Shown piece after piece: positions 26,020 to 36,263 of a stretch of DNA of 64,000 bases (its first letter is position 1; every line of letters begins with the position of its first letter). This DNA comes from Berkiella_A sp050252335 (GTDB lineage: Bacteria > Pseudomonadota > Gammaproteobacteria > Berkiellales > Berkiellaceae). The stretch is taken from positions 1 to 64,000 of the forward strand of contig JBFWLB010000002.1 in assembly GCA_050252335.1 (NCBI GenBank), in the 5' to 3' direction. The translations under genes and the position numbers were made by a program. The notes under the pieces are model-generated. The model searched no databases. It was not told where the DNA came from and saw only the letters and a program-made list of their open reading frames with translations.

Positions 26020-26982
26020 CTATTGGGCAGCCTTGTTTCTGTTATATCGACGAATGGCTGTTGCCGCTATCACAATCCCTGCTATTGCAGCAACGGCTGT
26101 GCCAGTTACAGCAGCACTTGGTAAATAATTTTCTTGCATATCTTCGAGGACTTCATTTATATCATATTCGCTGACATATTGTTGAAGCGTACTTAAGGCA
26201 CATTGAAGATAACCAAGCTTTTCTTCATTTGAACAAGCTTGCATTGCTTCATTCAAAGCTTCCTGATGACACGATAAATCATCCCAAGCACATGCAACTT
26301 TTTCAGGTACGTCTTCTGCAAAATAACTGTTTGCAAAGTTTATTAATTTGCTTGCTAAGTTTGCAGGATTCAGCAAAGATGCTGTGCCCTCTTCTTGCAG
26401 GGGAATAGCTGTAATCTCTGGAGTGCTTGCTCTAAAAAATCCACCAATATAATCAGCCCAGCCTGCAGCATACTGTTGACTCACAGCTTGTATAGATTGT
26501 CGATACAGATTTACAGGATTAATGCTCTCAAAAAAACTTTTCGCCACACCAGTAACAGTATCTGCATCAGGGATTGTTCTAATTGCAGCACCTTGCCATT
26601 CTAGCCAAATCTGTGATAATTGGTCGCCATATTGTGTTGTGACTTGCATCAAATCGCCCAACCCTTCTTCAGCCACTTTCGACATAGAAGAAGGCAAAGC
26701 CATTACCTCATCCATACTAAATACTTGTTTTACTTCATGGCCGCATTGAAAGCTCATAGAGATGCAATTATCTGCAGCATAACTAATATTATGCACTACA
26801 TTTAAATCCGAGCAATCTACGATCTGTGAAGGACAATCTGGCTGAACAACTTCTACCGCTGTCTCATTTAATTTCCTAATGCTATATTCGATCACACCAT
26901 TTTTAGGAATGTTTTCAAAATTGGAGGGGATATAAGTAAGTGCGGATTCTGTAACATTTTTATAAAACCAATCATTAAACAT
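26020..26982 (-). CDS. Hypothetical protein with C-terminal membrane anchor
   Basis: A 320-aa protein of unknown family. There is no signal peptide; the only membrane segment is near the end (TGTAVAAIAGIVIAATAI, about 293-310), followed by a basic tail RRYNRNK. This is the tail-anchored arrangement. The region at 220-275 contains several Cys in a helical stretch. A purine-rich AGAAAG precedes the ATG. Tail anchoring and lack of homologues make it a possible host-membrane-targeted protein, which is inference only. Confidence 0.7.
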   Translation of the reverse strand: MFNDWFYKNVTESALTYIPSNFENIPKNGVIEYSIRKLNETAVEVVQPDCPSQIVDCSDLNVVHNISYAADNCISMSFQCGHEVKQVFSMDEVMALPSSMSKVAEEGLGDLMQVTTQYGDQLSQIWLEWQGAAIRTIPDADTVTGVAKSFFESINPVNLYRQSIQAVSQQYAAGWADYIGGFFRASTPEITAIPLQEEGTASLLNPANLASKLINFANSYFAEDVPEKVACAWDDLSCHQEALNEAMQACSNEEKLGYLQCALSTLQQYVSEYDINEVLEDMQENYLPSAAVTGTAVAAIAGIVIAATAIRRYNRNKAAQ

Positions 26983-27235
26983 TTTCTTTCTTGCCTCATT
27001 GTGTAATCTAAAAACCCCATCAATGAAAGCATACTAACTTTAACTTGGGTCAAAGATCTATTTATCAAGGATAAATGGTTGGGATTTCCTGATTAAATAT
27101 GAAGAATTTCTCTTAGTTAAAAAAATACGAGTGTATACACCAATCAATCATATCCCATATAAGTTTGCAACTTTACAAACCCAATTTAGCTGCTATACTC
27201 ACATTTTCGTTATAATGTTAGAATAAGAACTTCCT

Positions 27236-28471
27236 ATGGTCTTTGATAGTTTTGATGCAGGATCAACCCTTGAGTCATTTGATTCTTTCAATGGTTTTTT
27301 TGATGCCCTCTACAGTCCTAACCATTTTGATGCAACACTTGATAGTACAACGACATACTCTTCAGATAATACGTCCCCTACAGAAAGCACAGAGCATGAT
27401 CTCAACTTTAAAAACATTGATCTTAATCAATATTCAGCACGTGTGGCTTATGATATGGGGTCAGGCGGCACAAAAATAAAAGGTGCGCTCTTTAATATCG
27501 AAGCAATGCATATTGAAGCCGTATTCGCAGAATATTCTTTTCCCATGACATATAGCTTAGATTTAGAGCAATCTGAAACAAATCAATTTTCAGATTTAAT
27601 CATGGATCTAGGATTTGAACAGTTAAAAAATCATAAAGCACTAATAGAATCTGATTTTGAAAAATTAAATTTAGACTTAGCGCTTGAACATTATGGGGTA
27701 GCAACTGCCGCTTTTAGAAAAGCAGAAAATGCTGATTTATTTTTATCTAAAATAGAATCTGAGTTGGATATTCATATCAATATTATTTCTCAAGAAGAAG
27801 AAGGTGTTTTAGGTTATTACGCCGCAAAATTTGCTGCAGCAAAAGAAAATATTCATGGAGATCCGATTGACTGGTCTGATCCTATTGTCTGGGATATTGG
27901 TGGCGGTAGCATGCAAGTAACACATCAAGAAGAAGATGGTGAATTTACTATTTTGAAAGGCACAGTTGCCTCTTCAACCTTTATGACATTGTTTAATCAA
28001 CATATAAGAGCGCTAGAAGATCTGTCAGTGACCCCTAACCCCATCAATAACATGGAATTTTCTAAGGCTCTAGCATTAGCAAAAGAACAATTAGTATTTA
28101 ATGAGCACGACAGTACGATTATAAAAGCCCGTATTGAACAAGGCTCCGACATCTTAGCTATCGGCGCTGTGCATAATGCATCCGTACAAAATACAATCAA
28201 TCAAGTCTTAAATATTCATACAGACACTTACAGCAAAACGCAAATTTCTCAAGCGGCAGAGTTGTTATATAATTTAAATGATCAACAAATTGCAGGTCTA
28301 TTACAATTAAAAAATCCATCTTTTAGCAAAACGGCGATTACCAATCTTATCTTGGTAAGTGCTTTTATGGAAAAATTCAATGTTGAGCAGGTTAGCACGG
28401 TCAAAGCTAATAATACAGATGGCTTAATTGCACAAGGAAATATACTTTCTCAAAATCTTGCCATACATTAA
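27236..28471 (+). CDS. Ppx/GppA-like phosphatase domain protein
   Basis: A 411-aa protein. From about residue 68 it shows the actin-like ATPase fold of exopolyphosphatase/guanosine pentaphosphatase: phosphate-1 loop YDMGSGGTKIKG, ISQEEEGVLGYY with the catalytic Glu region, and phosphate-2 loop WDIGGGSMQV near 220. Only the first of the two usual domains plus a short helical end are present, so it resembles short Ppx. The N-terminal 66 residues are Ser/Thr/Asp-rich with repeated SFD units and are not part of the family. A polyphosphate- or (p)ppGpp-hydrolysing role is plausible; substrate unproven. Confidence 0.82.
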   Translation: MVFDSFDAGSTLESFDSFNGFFDALYSPNHFDATLDSTTTYSSDNTSPTESTEHDLNFKNIDLNQYSARVAYDMGSGGTKIKGALFNIEAMHIEAVFAEYSFPMTYSLDLEQSETNQFSDLIMDLGFEQLKNHKALIESDFEKLNLDLALEHYGVATAAFRKAENADLFLSKIESELDIHINIISQEEEGVLGYYAAKFAAAKENIHGDPIDWSDPIVWDIGGGSMQVTHQEEDGEFTILKGTVASSTFMTLFNQHIRALEDLSVTPNPINNMEFSKALALAKEQLVFNEHDSTIIKARIEQGSDILAIGAVHNASVQNTINQVLNIHTDTYSKTQISQAAELLYNLNDQQIAGLLQLKNPSFSKTAITNLILVSAFMEKFNVEQVSTVKANNTDGLIAQGNILSQNLAIH

Positions 28472-28485
28472 AAATAACATTTTTG

Positions 28486-29673
28486 TCACACAAATTGTCC
28501 GGCTGACCAGCCGGACGCCCACGCCCATTGAAAATTATAACCCCCTAACCAACCTGTCATATCCAAGACTTCACCAATGAAATAAAGTCCTTTCACTGCA
28601 TTGGCCTCAAAGCTTTTAGAGGAAACAGCATTGCAATCCACACCACCTAAAGTTACTTCAGCCGTGCGATAACCTTCTGTGCCATTCGGTATGATTTCCC
28701 AGGTATGCACTGATTTTTCTAATGCTGCGATTTCTTTTGAGCTAAGACTCTTTAATGTTTTATCAAGAAAATCTGTTGGCCATAGCAAATTTACAAGACG
28801 TTTTGAAAGTAATTGCCTTAAGAATGTTTTTAAAGATTGGTTGCCAGAAGTACTAAGTGCTGTTTCGATCAGCTTTGCAATATTCTGGTTAGGACATAAA
28901 TTTATAACAACAGCTTCCCCTGCTTTCCAATAAGAAGATATTTGTAAAATAGCAGGGCCACTTAGACCACGGTGGGTAAACAACATACTTTCTTTAAATG
29001 ATTGTTTATTAACCATTGCACAAACATCTTGTGAAACACCGGACAAGCTAGCAAAACGTTCAACATCTTGTTTATGCAAGGTCAGTGGTACTAAGCCTGC
29101 ACGGGTTGGATGAACCGGTATTTTAAATTGTTTAGCAATATTGTAACCAAAACCAGTTGCCCCCATTGTCGGAATCGACAAACCACCTGTTGCAATCACC
29201 AAAGATTCGCATTGATAATGTACTTTGTTAATGCCCTCAAGTATAAATTGGTTTTCTGCACATTGATGAATTTCTGAGATAGATTGGCTCAATTGAATGC
29301 TAACCCCATGTTTTTGACATTCTGCCAACAATAAATCTACAATATCCTTAGATTTCTCATCACAAAACAACTGTCCCAGATGCTTTTCATGATAAGCAAT
29401 TCTATATTTATCAATGAGTTCTATAAAATGCCAAGGTGTATAGCGGCTGAGTGCTGATTTGCAAAAATGTGGGTTATGAGAAATATATTTGTCAGGGCTG
29501 GTATGAAGATTAGTAAAATTACAACGCCCACCACCAGACATAAGAATCTTTTTGCCTGGTTTATTGGCATGATCAATAACCAACACTTGTCGTTTTCGCT
29601 TAGCTGCTTCAATGGCACACATAAGACCAGCAGCGCCAGCACCAAGAATCACGACATCATAGTTTTTCGACAT
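28486..29673 (-). CDS. HI0933/YhiN-family flavoprotein
   Basis: A 395-aa NAD(P)/FAD-dependent oxidoreductase. The dinucleotide-binding motif VVILGAGAAGLMCAIEAAKR is at the N-terminus. The family-specific ILMSGGGRCNFTN, ATGGLSIPTMGATG and the C-terminal TLGGVDC and FIGEVLDMTGWLGGYNFQWA motifs are all present. Members are widespread and of unknown exact reaction. The ATG at 29673 is chosen because family members start just before the FAD motif; 29703 would add ten residues with no ribosome binding site. Confidence 0.93.
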   Translation of the reverse strand: MSKNYDVVILGAGAAGLMCAIEAAKRKRQVLVIDHANKPGKKILMSGGGRCNFTNLHTSPDKYISHNPHFCKSALSRYTPWHFIELIDKYRIAYHEKHLGQLFCDEKSKDIVDLLLAECQKHGVSIQLSQSISEIHQCAENQFILEGINKVHYQCESLVIATGGLSIPTMGATGFGYNIAKQFKIPVHPTRAGLVPLTLHKQDVERFASLSGVSQDVCAMVNKQSFKESMLFTHRGLSGPAILQISSYWKAGEAVVINLCPNQNIAKLIETALSTSGNQSLKTFLRQLLSKRLVNLLWPTDFLDKTLKSLSSKEIAALEKSVHTWEIIPNGTEGYRTAEVTLGGVDCNAVSSKSFEANAVKGLYFIGEVLDMTGWLGGYNFQWAWASGWSAGQFV

Positions 29674-30222
29674 GAGTTTAACAGTTAACACATAAATTTG
29701 CATGTATGTTAAAGTAAGACTTGGTCTGATACAAGGTTAAGGACTATACTCGACTCGTTCACTCAGGGGTAACGCAAGAACGTGCAACTACTCGCTCTAT
29801 CAATCCGCCTACCGAGTCATTAAACGAGTAACCAGAAAACTGAGATATCCCCACGAAGCTTCGTCATTGCGAGCGGAAGCCGTCTGTAATTGATTGAAAA
29901 AACACAAAAAATTCACGGCTAAAGCGAAGCAATCTATCATGCAATCTTTAAGAAAAGCATGGAAAGAAAGATTTTAAGATGGATTGCCACGCAAAAGACG
30001 TGATAGTTTATCTCTTATTTCACCTTTTTCCTGCGTCTTTTTGCTCGCAATGACGAACCTTCATTCGTGGGGATACCTCAGCTTTCTAAAAGTTATTCGA
30101 AACCTATAGCTTTTAGGGCTGAAAAGGCATAGAATGCCGGCTAACTGCTTCAATTGTAATCACTTCTTAGTAACTTGATAACAATAGTCATAGTAAATTT
30201 ATATAATTTTCGAGGTAAATGA
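29674..30222. other. Intergenic region upstream of deaD
   Basis: About 550 bases without a gene. Half of it is the repeat at 29834-30087. The remaining 135 bases before deaD are likely its promoter and a long leader, as deaD genes often have, but no cold-shock element could be proven by eye. Confidence 0.5.
29834..30087. repeat. MITE-like element, family A, with terminal inverted repeats
   Basis: A 254-base element bounded by imperfect inverted arms of about 40 bases (left 29834-29873, right 30044-30087). The arms share TATCCCCACGAA and TTCGTCATTGCGAG with a small gap in one arm. The interior carries the CGCAAAAGACGTGATAGT segment shared with 18871-18945 and TTTAAGATGGATTGC shared in altered form with 36177-36252. 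No coding capacity. It looks like a non-autonomous mobile or palindromic repeat. Confidence 0.75.
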
Positions 30223-32067
30223 ATGTCTTCTTTGCACCCAACCGCAACGAGTTTTAATGATTTTAATTTAAACCCCAGCCTTTTGCAGGCGCTCGATGAG
30301 GTTGGCTATAAAGAACCTTCTCCAATTCAAGCGCAATCCATTCCTTTGCTTTTAGAAGGCAGAGATTTAATTGGTCAAGCCCAAACAGGTACAGGTAAAA
30401 CAGCAGCATTTGCGCTGCCAATTTTGTCTCAGATTGATCTTACGGAAAGACACCCGCAAGTATTGATTTTAGCGCCTACCCGAGAATTAGCGATTCAGGT
30501 GTCGGAGAATTTTAGCCGTTATGCCATGCATATGAAGCAATTTAGAATTGCAACCATTTATGGTGGACAAAGCTATACCATCCAGATGAATCAACTAAGA
30601 AATGCTCCTTCTGTTATTGTAGGAACACCTGGTCGGGTGATTGATCATATTAATCGTGGCACTTTAGATCTCTCAAATATTACACATTTTGTGTTGGATG
30701 AAGCAGACGAAATGTTGAAGATGGGCTTTATTGATGATGTTGAATTAATTATTAATAAAACACCAAAAGATAGACAAACGATTTTGTTTTCAGCAACAAT
30801 GCCTGCGCCTATTCAAAAGATTGCTCAGAAACATCAAAATAATCCTGCACGAATTACAATTCAAGCAAAGACAGCGACAGCATCAACGATTGCTCAAAAA
30901 TACTTAGTGCTTAAAGAAGGTACTAAATTCGATGCTTTAGTGCGTATTTTAGAAACAGAACCCACAGACGGCGTGATTATTTTTGTACGCACAAAGGTAA
31001 CAACCCTGACAGTAGCAGACCAATTGCGTGATTTAGGCTACCACACCTCTCCTTTGAATGGTGAAATGGAGCAAAAACAACGTGAAAAAACAGTTGAAGC
31101 GCTCAAGTCTGGCAAGTTTAATATTATCGTTGCAACAGACGTTGCTGCACGTGGTTTAGATGTAAGTCGTATCTCACATGTTATCAATTATGATATGCCT
31201 CACAACATTGATGCTTATATTCACCGTATTGGTCGTACAGGACGTGCTGGACGTGAAGGTAAAGCAATCTTATTCTGCACACGTGGTGACGCTTATAAAC
31301 TAAGAACCTTAGAGCGTGTGATAAAACAACAAATTACTCTCATGGAACTGCCCTCTTTTGAGCTTGTTCGCAAGAATCAAATGGCAAAAATCAAACAAAA
31401 GATTACCGATGTTTTAGCCGGAAAAGCAGATCAGATTTTTGAGAATTTAATCAAGGAATATTGCCAAGAAAATGAAATTTCAGAATTAGCCGTTGCAAGT
31501 GCATTGGCGCAAATCCAATTCGGGAATAAAATCAGCAATTTCAACAGTAAAGTCAATAAAGCAAATAAAGAATTCGCACCTTCTTCTTTCCAAGAAAACC
31601 GCGGTTTTAGAAGAGACGAACACAGAGAGGGTCGAGGCAGAGATGAAGGAGAGCGTTCATCAAAACCTTATGGCAAGCGATTCAGAAAAGATTTAGATTT
31701 GTCTCCCTATCGTATTGAAGTAGGTCGTTCACACGGCGTTAGCCCAGGCAACATTGTTGGTGCCATTGCGAATGAAATTTCTTTAGATAGTGAATATATT
31801 GGCGACATTAAAATTTTCCAAGATTATAGTGTTGTCGAACTACCGAGCCAACTTCCAACAAAAGCGCTACAAACTTTAGAAAAAGTATGGGTTGCTGGTA
31901 GCAAGCTTAGTATCTCTCGCTATACTGGCAACGGTGAGCAGACAGATGGCGCACACCGTAGTGAAAAACCTAAACGTGATCATAAAAAAATGAGAAGTCG
32001 AGACATGAAAGACAAAGGAAAAAGAAGAGATAAGTCTATAGCAAAACAACCTACTTCTTTTGCCTAA
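30223..32067 (+). CDS. deaD: DEAD-box RNA helicase DeaD/CsdA
   Basis: A 614-aa ATP-dependent RNA helicase that acts in ribosome assembly, mRNA decay and cold adaptation. Motifs: Q motif near residues 12-38, Walker A AQTGTGKT (53-60), PTREL (85-89), DEAD (159-162), SAT in ILFSATMP, and HRIGRTGRAGR near 333-343. A DbpA-type RNA-binding domain lies at about 494-550 (SPYRIEVGRSHGVSPGNIVG), and the ends are rich in Arg, Lys and Glu. GAGG is 7 bases before the ATG. The domain order and length match DeaD rather than RhlE or SrmB. Confidence 0.97.
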   Translation: MSSLHPTATSFNDFNLNPSLLQALDEVGYKEPSPIQAQSIPLLLEGRDLIGQAQTGTGKTAAFALPILSQIDLTERHPQVLILAPTRELAIQVSENFSRYAMHMKQFRIATIYGGQSYTIQMNQLRNAPSVIVGTPGRVIDHINRGTLDLSNITHFVLDEADEMLKMGFIDDVELIINKTPKDRQTILFSATMPAPIQKIAQKHQNNPARITIQAKTATASTIAQKYLVLKEGTKFDALVRILETEPTDGVIIFVRTKVTTLTVADQLRDLGYHTSPLNGEMEQKQREKTVEALKSGKFNIIVATDVAARGLDVSRISHVINYDMPHNIDAYIHRIGRTGRAGREGKAILFCTRGDAYKLRTLERVIKQQITLMELPSFELVRKNQMAKIKQKITDVLAGKADQIFENLIKEYCQENEISELAVASALAQIQFGNKISNFNSKVNKANKEFAPSSFQENRGFRRDEHREGRGRDEGERSSKPYGKRFRKDLDLSPYRIEVGRSHGVSPGNIVGAIANEISLDSEYIGDIKIFQDYSVVELPSQLPTKALQTLEKVWVAGSKLSISRYTGNGEQTDGAHRSEKPKRDHKKMRSRDMKDKGKRRDKSIAKQPTSFA

Positions 32068-32095
32068 TCAATAATTCTTTCCTCAGAACTTTATT

Positions 32096-32123
32096 GACGG
32101 TTCTCTTTATAAAGAGAGCCGTC
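32096..32123 (+). terminator. Hairpin downstream of deaD
   Basis: Arms GACGGTTCTCTTTA / TAAAGAGAGCCGTC pair over 14 bases with a single G-T wobble and no loop bases beyond the turn. There is no T run after it, so it may stabilise the mRNA end or act with Rho rather than as a classical terminator. Confidence 0.5.
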
Positions 32124-32202
32124 GCTTAAAGTAGTCATTGCAACAAAATAGCAATATAATTAACTACAATAATTATTTTTAATGACTTACTTTAGGTATT
32201 AC

Positions 32203-35200
32203 ATGTCTAAGCACGGCGTCACACGAAAAAAACTCATAAAAAAGCAACAAACCAAACAACAACACTCTACCTCTACCCCTACCCCCGTCATACAATCTAT
32301 CGTCAGTTTAGAAGAAGCTTTAACAAACCCAGAACAGTCTGGCCTGCCACCTGAGGTTAGTGCAATCTTTAGTCAAATAAAAACACTTGAAGCAAGATCT
32401 ATCGAGTTCATTAACGCTGCAAAATTACACAGCAAACCCAAAAGAGATGAATCATTAAATTCATTTTTCCTAAGAAATAAAGATTTTATTCGATTAAATA
32501 TTAAGTCACTCATTAATACCATTGAAATCTACTTCCGACAAAAACATGAAGTTCCATATGCTCTCATTACGCAACGTTTACAACAGATCCAAATGGGACA
32601 AATCGAGAGCGATCACGACAAGCAAATTGAATTGCTCAATAAAAAAATACGAGAAGCTGAGCATTTGTTTTTACTGGGTTATGAAAAAGTAAATGTATGG
32701 CAAACTGTACTAACGTTACTTGAAAAATATGACGAGAAACGACTAAATCTCAGACAGAAATCTATGATGAATATGTTTGTGGATTTAACACAGTCCACCT
32801 CTTATTTAATTAATTATTTTATTCTCTGCAAGCTAAGTACTGTCAATTATTATGATTGCTATGTATATCTCCAAGAAAAAGCTGAGTGGTTGATTTGTTA
32901 TGCAGAAGAATATCAAATTTATTTACAGACGCAACCTTGCGAAGAAGTGTCAGACAAACAGGTTGCCTGGAAAAAAAACTGCGAGCTCTTACAATGTTAT
33001 CAATCAATTGCTTCTTTTCTGTATAGTTGCAAGCTGGACAAACAGGCTGGCACAATTCATAAGATAGCACAAAGCTTTCTCAAAGAGTCCTATGAATACA
33101 GAGATCGGTTTATCTCATCTGAACTATCAATAGAGGTTATTGACGGTATATATAAATGGCACCATGATAAATATGAGCATATAGATCAAATAGCAGAGAC
33201 TGTACTGGATAATACATGGTTACCTTTTTTAGGCACACTATCTTTTTTTTATGAGCGAGATTGGATGTCTACCTCTGGCCAGCCTTTTACAGATCCTACG
33301 TTCTATGATATAGAATACATCTGTCAAGCAGTAAACGAATGTAAATCGGCGATTGAAAAAGAAGAGGAAGAAAAAGAGGCTATTCTGCCTTTGACGATGC
33401 AATTTCGAAATGCACTTGCTCTATTTTCACAATACAAAACTATTCCAAATGAGCTAAAGAACCCAACACTTATTCAAACACATTTTAGTTTAGCACTCAC
33501 GCTCTACAAAGCAGCCAAGTCCAGAACATTGGATAATATATTTTACCACCAAATAATTGTAGCTTTATTTAAAAAATTAGCAGATGATCTCGGTAATGAT
33601 TTTAAAAACGTACTTCCTACAAAAAAGCAAGAATCACAAACTCAATCTCCCTCCTCTTCAAAATCATTTTCACCCCAACTAGAAAAAATAGAAACAGAAG
33701 ATGATACTGAGTTCAATCATTTTATTGAAAGTGTAGCAGATCAGTTGAGCGACTTGGTTTTAGATACAGTAGAAACGTCCCTGCCTCAAGAAGCAAAAGA
33801 AGAGAGAAATGCATATTGCGAACCTGAAACAAGCAACCATTCATCCGCTCCTTTAAAACACGAAGAAAAGTTGCCCAGTACAGAGCAGGATATTGCATCG
33901 GAACCGCATATAATTGCATTAATGCACAATCATGATATTGAGCTAAAAGCAGCGGAAGAAGCACATCATCACTCTCTCGTGTCTTTACGCACAGAACATG
34001 AGCAAAAATTACTCGCAGAAACAAAAAAAATAGACGCTTTGCATGAAGAAAATAAAGCAAAAATGCATCAATTGCATCAAAAAGAAAAAAACCAACTCAG
34101 CCTTAGTTTAGCGCACGACTACCAAAAACATATACAATCGCTCACTCTTCAGCATAAAAATGTCTTAGCATCTGAACAAGAAACACATGAGAAAAATTTT
34201 GAAAAATTTAAAATAAGAAAGAAAAAACAATATGACAAAAAGATAGAAACACTGCAAAAAAAACATGAGCAGGAAATTCAGTCATTTAAAGAAATTCATT
34301 CCCAAATGACTATAGAAGTACAAGTGCGACATCAAAAGGACATTTCATCTCAAGAAGCAAAGTTTGAATTAGAATTAAAAACAATCAAACAACAATTAGA
34401 GGTCACCCAAAACAAGGCCATTTCAAAAGCAAAAATCACGCATGAGCAGAAATTAAAAAGCATGCATGAAAACCATCATTTAACAATCCAAACACTAACC
34501 AAAAGCAATGCTACAACAATCAAAATGCACCAAGAAAAATTCGAGCAGCATTTACACAAGGAAACAAGTGCGCTACAACAAAGATTTGCGTCTGAACTCT
34601 CACGATTAAGAAGCGAACATGAGAAAAATATTCAATGCATTATAGAGAATCATGAAAAAACCATACATGAACTAGAAGTTACTTATCACGAAAAACATAA
34701 GAAAACTATTGAGATAGAAAGAAAGAAACAAGAAATACAAATCTCATCGTTACAGAACTCTCAAAGAGCAACATTTTCTGAGCGTGAACAAGAACTATCA
34801 ACCCCTCAACGTCCAGCAACTGATGGACTGATACCTTTTGCCGACATTATACTTCCACCTGAAACAATTTATATCCTCAAAGAGCTTAAAACAGTAGGTA
34901 TAGAATATTATTTCGCAGGAGGCTTTGTTAGAAATCGTTTATTAGGTATACCGCTCTCACCACACGAAGATATTGATATCATTGTAAACTGTCAGGCCAG
35001 TGACTTGCCACCAGGTATTAAATCTGGGTTTTCGCATGAAGTGCTTGAAAGCAGAAAGCTGAAATTAGGAAAAATAGATCTTTGGTGTGAGCCATGGCAT
35101 AAATTAGAAGATAAATTAAAACAGCGTGATTTATCTATCAATACTTTTATCTGTAAAGACAATGGTGCTGTATATGACCTATTAGATAAAAAACAAGATT

Positions 35201-36042
35201 TACATTCTACTTGTCTTATTATGCTAGGAGATATTGAAGAACGCTTTGAACACGATCCTTCATTGATGATGCGGTTTATTCGATTTTCTCAGCAGTTAGG
35301 AAAATCTATTTCAACTCATGATTGGAAAATATTGCGCAAACATGCAGAAAAAATAAAAAATCTTAATATTGGGATTTACTTAAAAAACATAGAATATCTC
35401 TTTGTAAGTACATATGCTACGCAAAATTTAGAGCTTATTCTGACAGGCCATATTTTTCATCAAGTCTGCCCATTGTTAAATATGACAAATATACTGATTT
35501 TACATCAAAACCCAATGCTTTTTAGCTTTGTTAATCAAAAATTGCATGAGTTTTCACTAGCACAAGAAAATTATAATTATTATCATATCCTCGCTGTATT
35601 TGCACTTATTCCCATGTTGCAACTTACATCTGCAAGTTCTTTTCAAGAAAAATTAGAGCACTGTTTAAATAATTTCTTTACAAATTATACAGGCTCGTGT
35701 GAATTAGCAGAAAGAAATAAAATACAAAAAATTGTTGCCTCTCTTATGTTTGATGCAACAAGACACTCGAAAGATCACGAATATCAGGTGATGGGAATAT
35801 TATCTCAATATAAACAATATACAGAATATTATTCTTATCAGAATCAAAGACAACAACAGCCACAACCACTCAACGCATCAACCTCAATTGAAATAACGCA
35901 ATCTGTATTTGAGGAGAAAGCTGCTTTTATTCCCATGTCAAGCTACTCAGCCCAAAGTGAACGACAAAATCGAAACGCTAAAAAGAAAGATCATTCTCAA
36001 TTTGGCTGTGGTACAGATAGAAAAAAAGGCAATTATTTGTAA
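32203..36042 (+). CDS. Coiled-coil protein fused to a poly(A) polymerase/CCA-type nucleotidyltransferase domain
   Basis: A 1279-aa protein. The start with AGG 6 bases upstream is chosen; an ATG at 32182 is 7 codons earlier. Residues 1-440 are helical, 440-570 a disordered linker, and about 572-868 a long charged coiled coil with many His-Glu-Gln-Lys heptads. The C-terminal part is a PcnB/CCA-type head domain: GGFVRN (906-911) as the GGxVRD motif, EDIDI with D923 and D925, D959 as third carboxylate, RDLSINTF (975-982) matching RRDFTINA, and HDPSLMMRFIRF near 1018-1028 matching the EDPLRxLRAxRF motif. The catalytic acidic residues are present. Normal PcnB and CCA enzymes are about 400-450 aa and have no such N-terminal part. 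It ends in a disordered tail. Function is inferred only as nucleotide transfer to RNA. Confidence 0.85.
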   Translation: MSKHGVTRKKLIKKQQTKQQHSTSTPTPVIQSIVSLEEALTNPEQSGLPPEVSAIFSQIKTLEARSIEFINAAKLHSKPKRDESLNSFFLRNKDFIRLNIKSLINTIEIYFRQKHEVPYALITQRLQQIQMGQIESDHDKQIELLNKKIREAEHLFLLGYEKVNVWQTVLTLLEKYDEKRLNLRQKSMMNMFVDLTQSTSYLINYFILCKLSTVNYYDCYVYLQEKAEWLICYAEEYQIYLQTQPCEEVSDKQVAWKKNCELLQCYQSIASFLYSCKLDKQAGTIHKIAQSFLKESYEYRDRFISSELSIEVIDGIYKWHHDKYEHIDQIAETVLDNTWLPFLGTLSFFYERDWMSTSGQPFTDPTFYDIEYICQAVNECKSAIEKEEEEKEAILPLTMQFRNALALFSQYKTIPNELKNPTLIQTHFSLALTLYKAAKSRTLDNIFYHQIIVALFKKLADDLGNDFKNVLPTKKQESQTQSPSSSKSFSPQLEKIETEDDTEFNHFIESVADQLSDLVLDTVETSLPQEAKEERNAYCEPETSNHSSAPLKHEEKLPSTEQDIASEPHIIALMHNHDIELKAAEEAHHHSLVSLRTEHEQKLLAETKKIDALHEENKAKMHQLHQKEKNQLSLSLAHDYQKHIQSLTLQHKNVLASEQETHEKNFEKFKIRKKKQYDKKIETLQKKHEQEIQSFKEIHSQMTIEVQVRHQKDISSQEAKFELELKTIKQQLEVTQNKAISKAKITHEQKLKSMHENHHLTIQTLTKSNATTIKMHQEKFEQHLHKETSALQQRFASELSRLRSEHEKNIQCIIENHEKTIHELEVTYHEKHKKTIEIERKKQEIQISSLQNSQRATFSEREQELSTPQRPATDGLIPFADIILPPETIYILKELKTVGIEYYFAGGFVRNRLLGIPLSPHEDIDIIVNCQASDLPPGIKSGFSHEVLESRKLKLGKIDLWCEPWHKLEDKLKQRDLSINTFICKDNGAVYDLLDKKQDLHSTCLIMLGDIEERFEHDPSLMMRFIRFSQQLGKSISTHDWKILRKHAEKIKNLNIGIYLKNIEYLFVSTYATQNLELILTGHIFHQVCPLLNMTNILILHQNPMLFSFVNQKLHEFSLAQENYNYYHILAVFALIPMLQLTSASSFQEKLEHCLNNFFTNYTGSCELAERNKIQKIVASLMFDATRHSKDHEYQVMGILSQYKQYTEYYSYQNQRQQQPQPLNASTSIEITQSVFEEKAAFIPMSSYSAQSERQNRNAKKKDHSQFGCGTDRKKGNYL

Positions 36043-36176
36043 ATGCTAAAAAGTTATTTTTTTTAAGAGTTCTTGATTCACAAAAGCAAATCATAACGCT
36101 TCTACCAGAATTGGTATAGAAAAAAAATGTTTACTTTTCAAAAGAAATGACTCAAGCAGTAAACTCTAGTATTTTG

Positions 36177-36252
36177 TCATTGTGAGCGTTTCGCAAGCAA
36201 TCCATGTGTATTTTAAGATGGACTGCTTCGTCGTACACTCCTCGCAGCGACA
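36177..36252. repeat. Dispersed repeat family A, diverged copy
   Basis: Imperfect palindrome opening TCATTGTGAGCG with AAGCAATCCATG, a short centre, then AAGATGGACTGCTTCGTCG and CTCGCAGCGACATG. It is related to the core of the element at 29834-30087 and to the type of repeat with GCAATGACG ends known from several proteobacteria. Confidence 0.65.
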
Positions 36253-36263
36253 TGCACACATGT

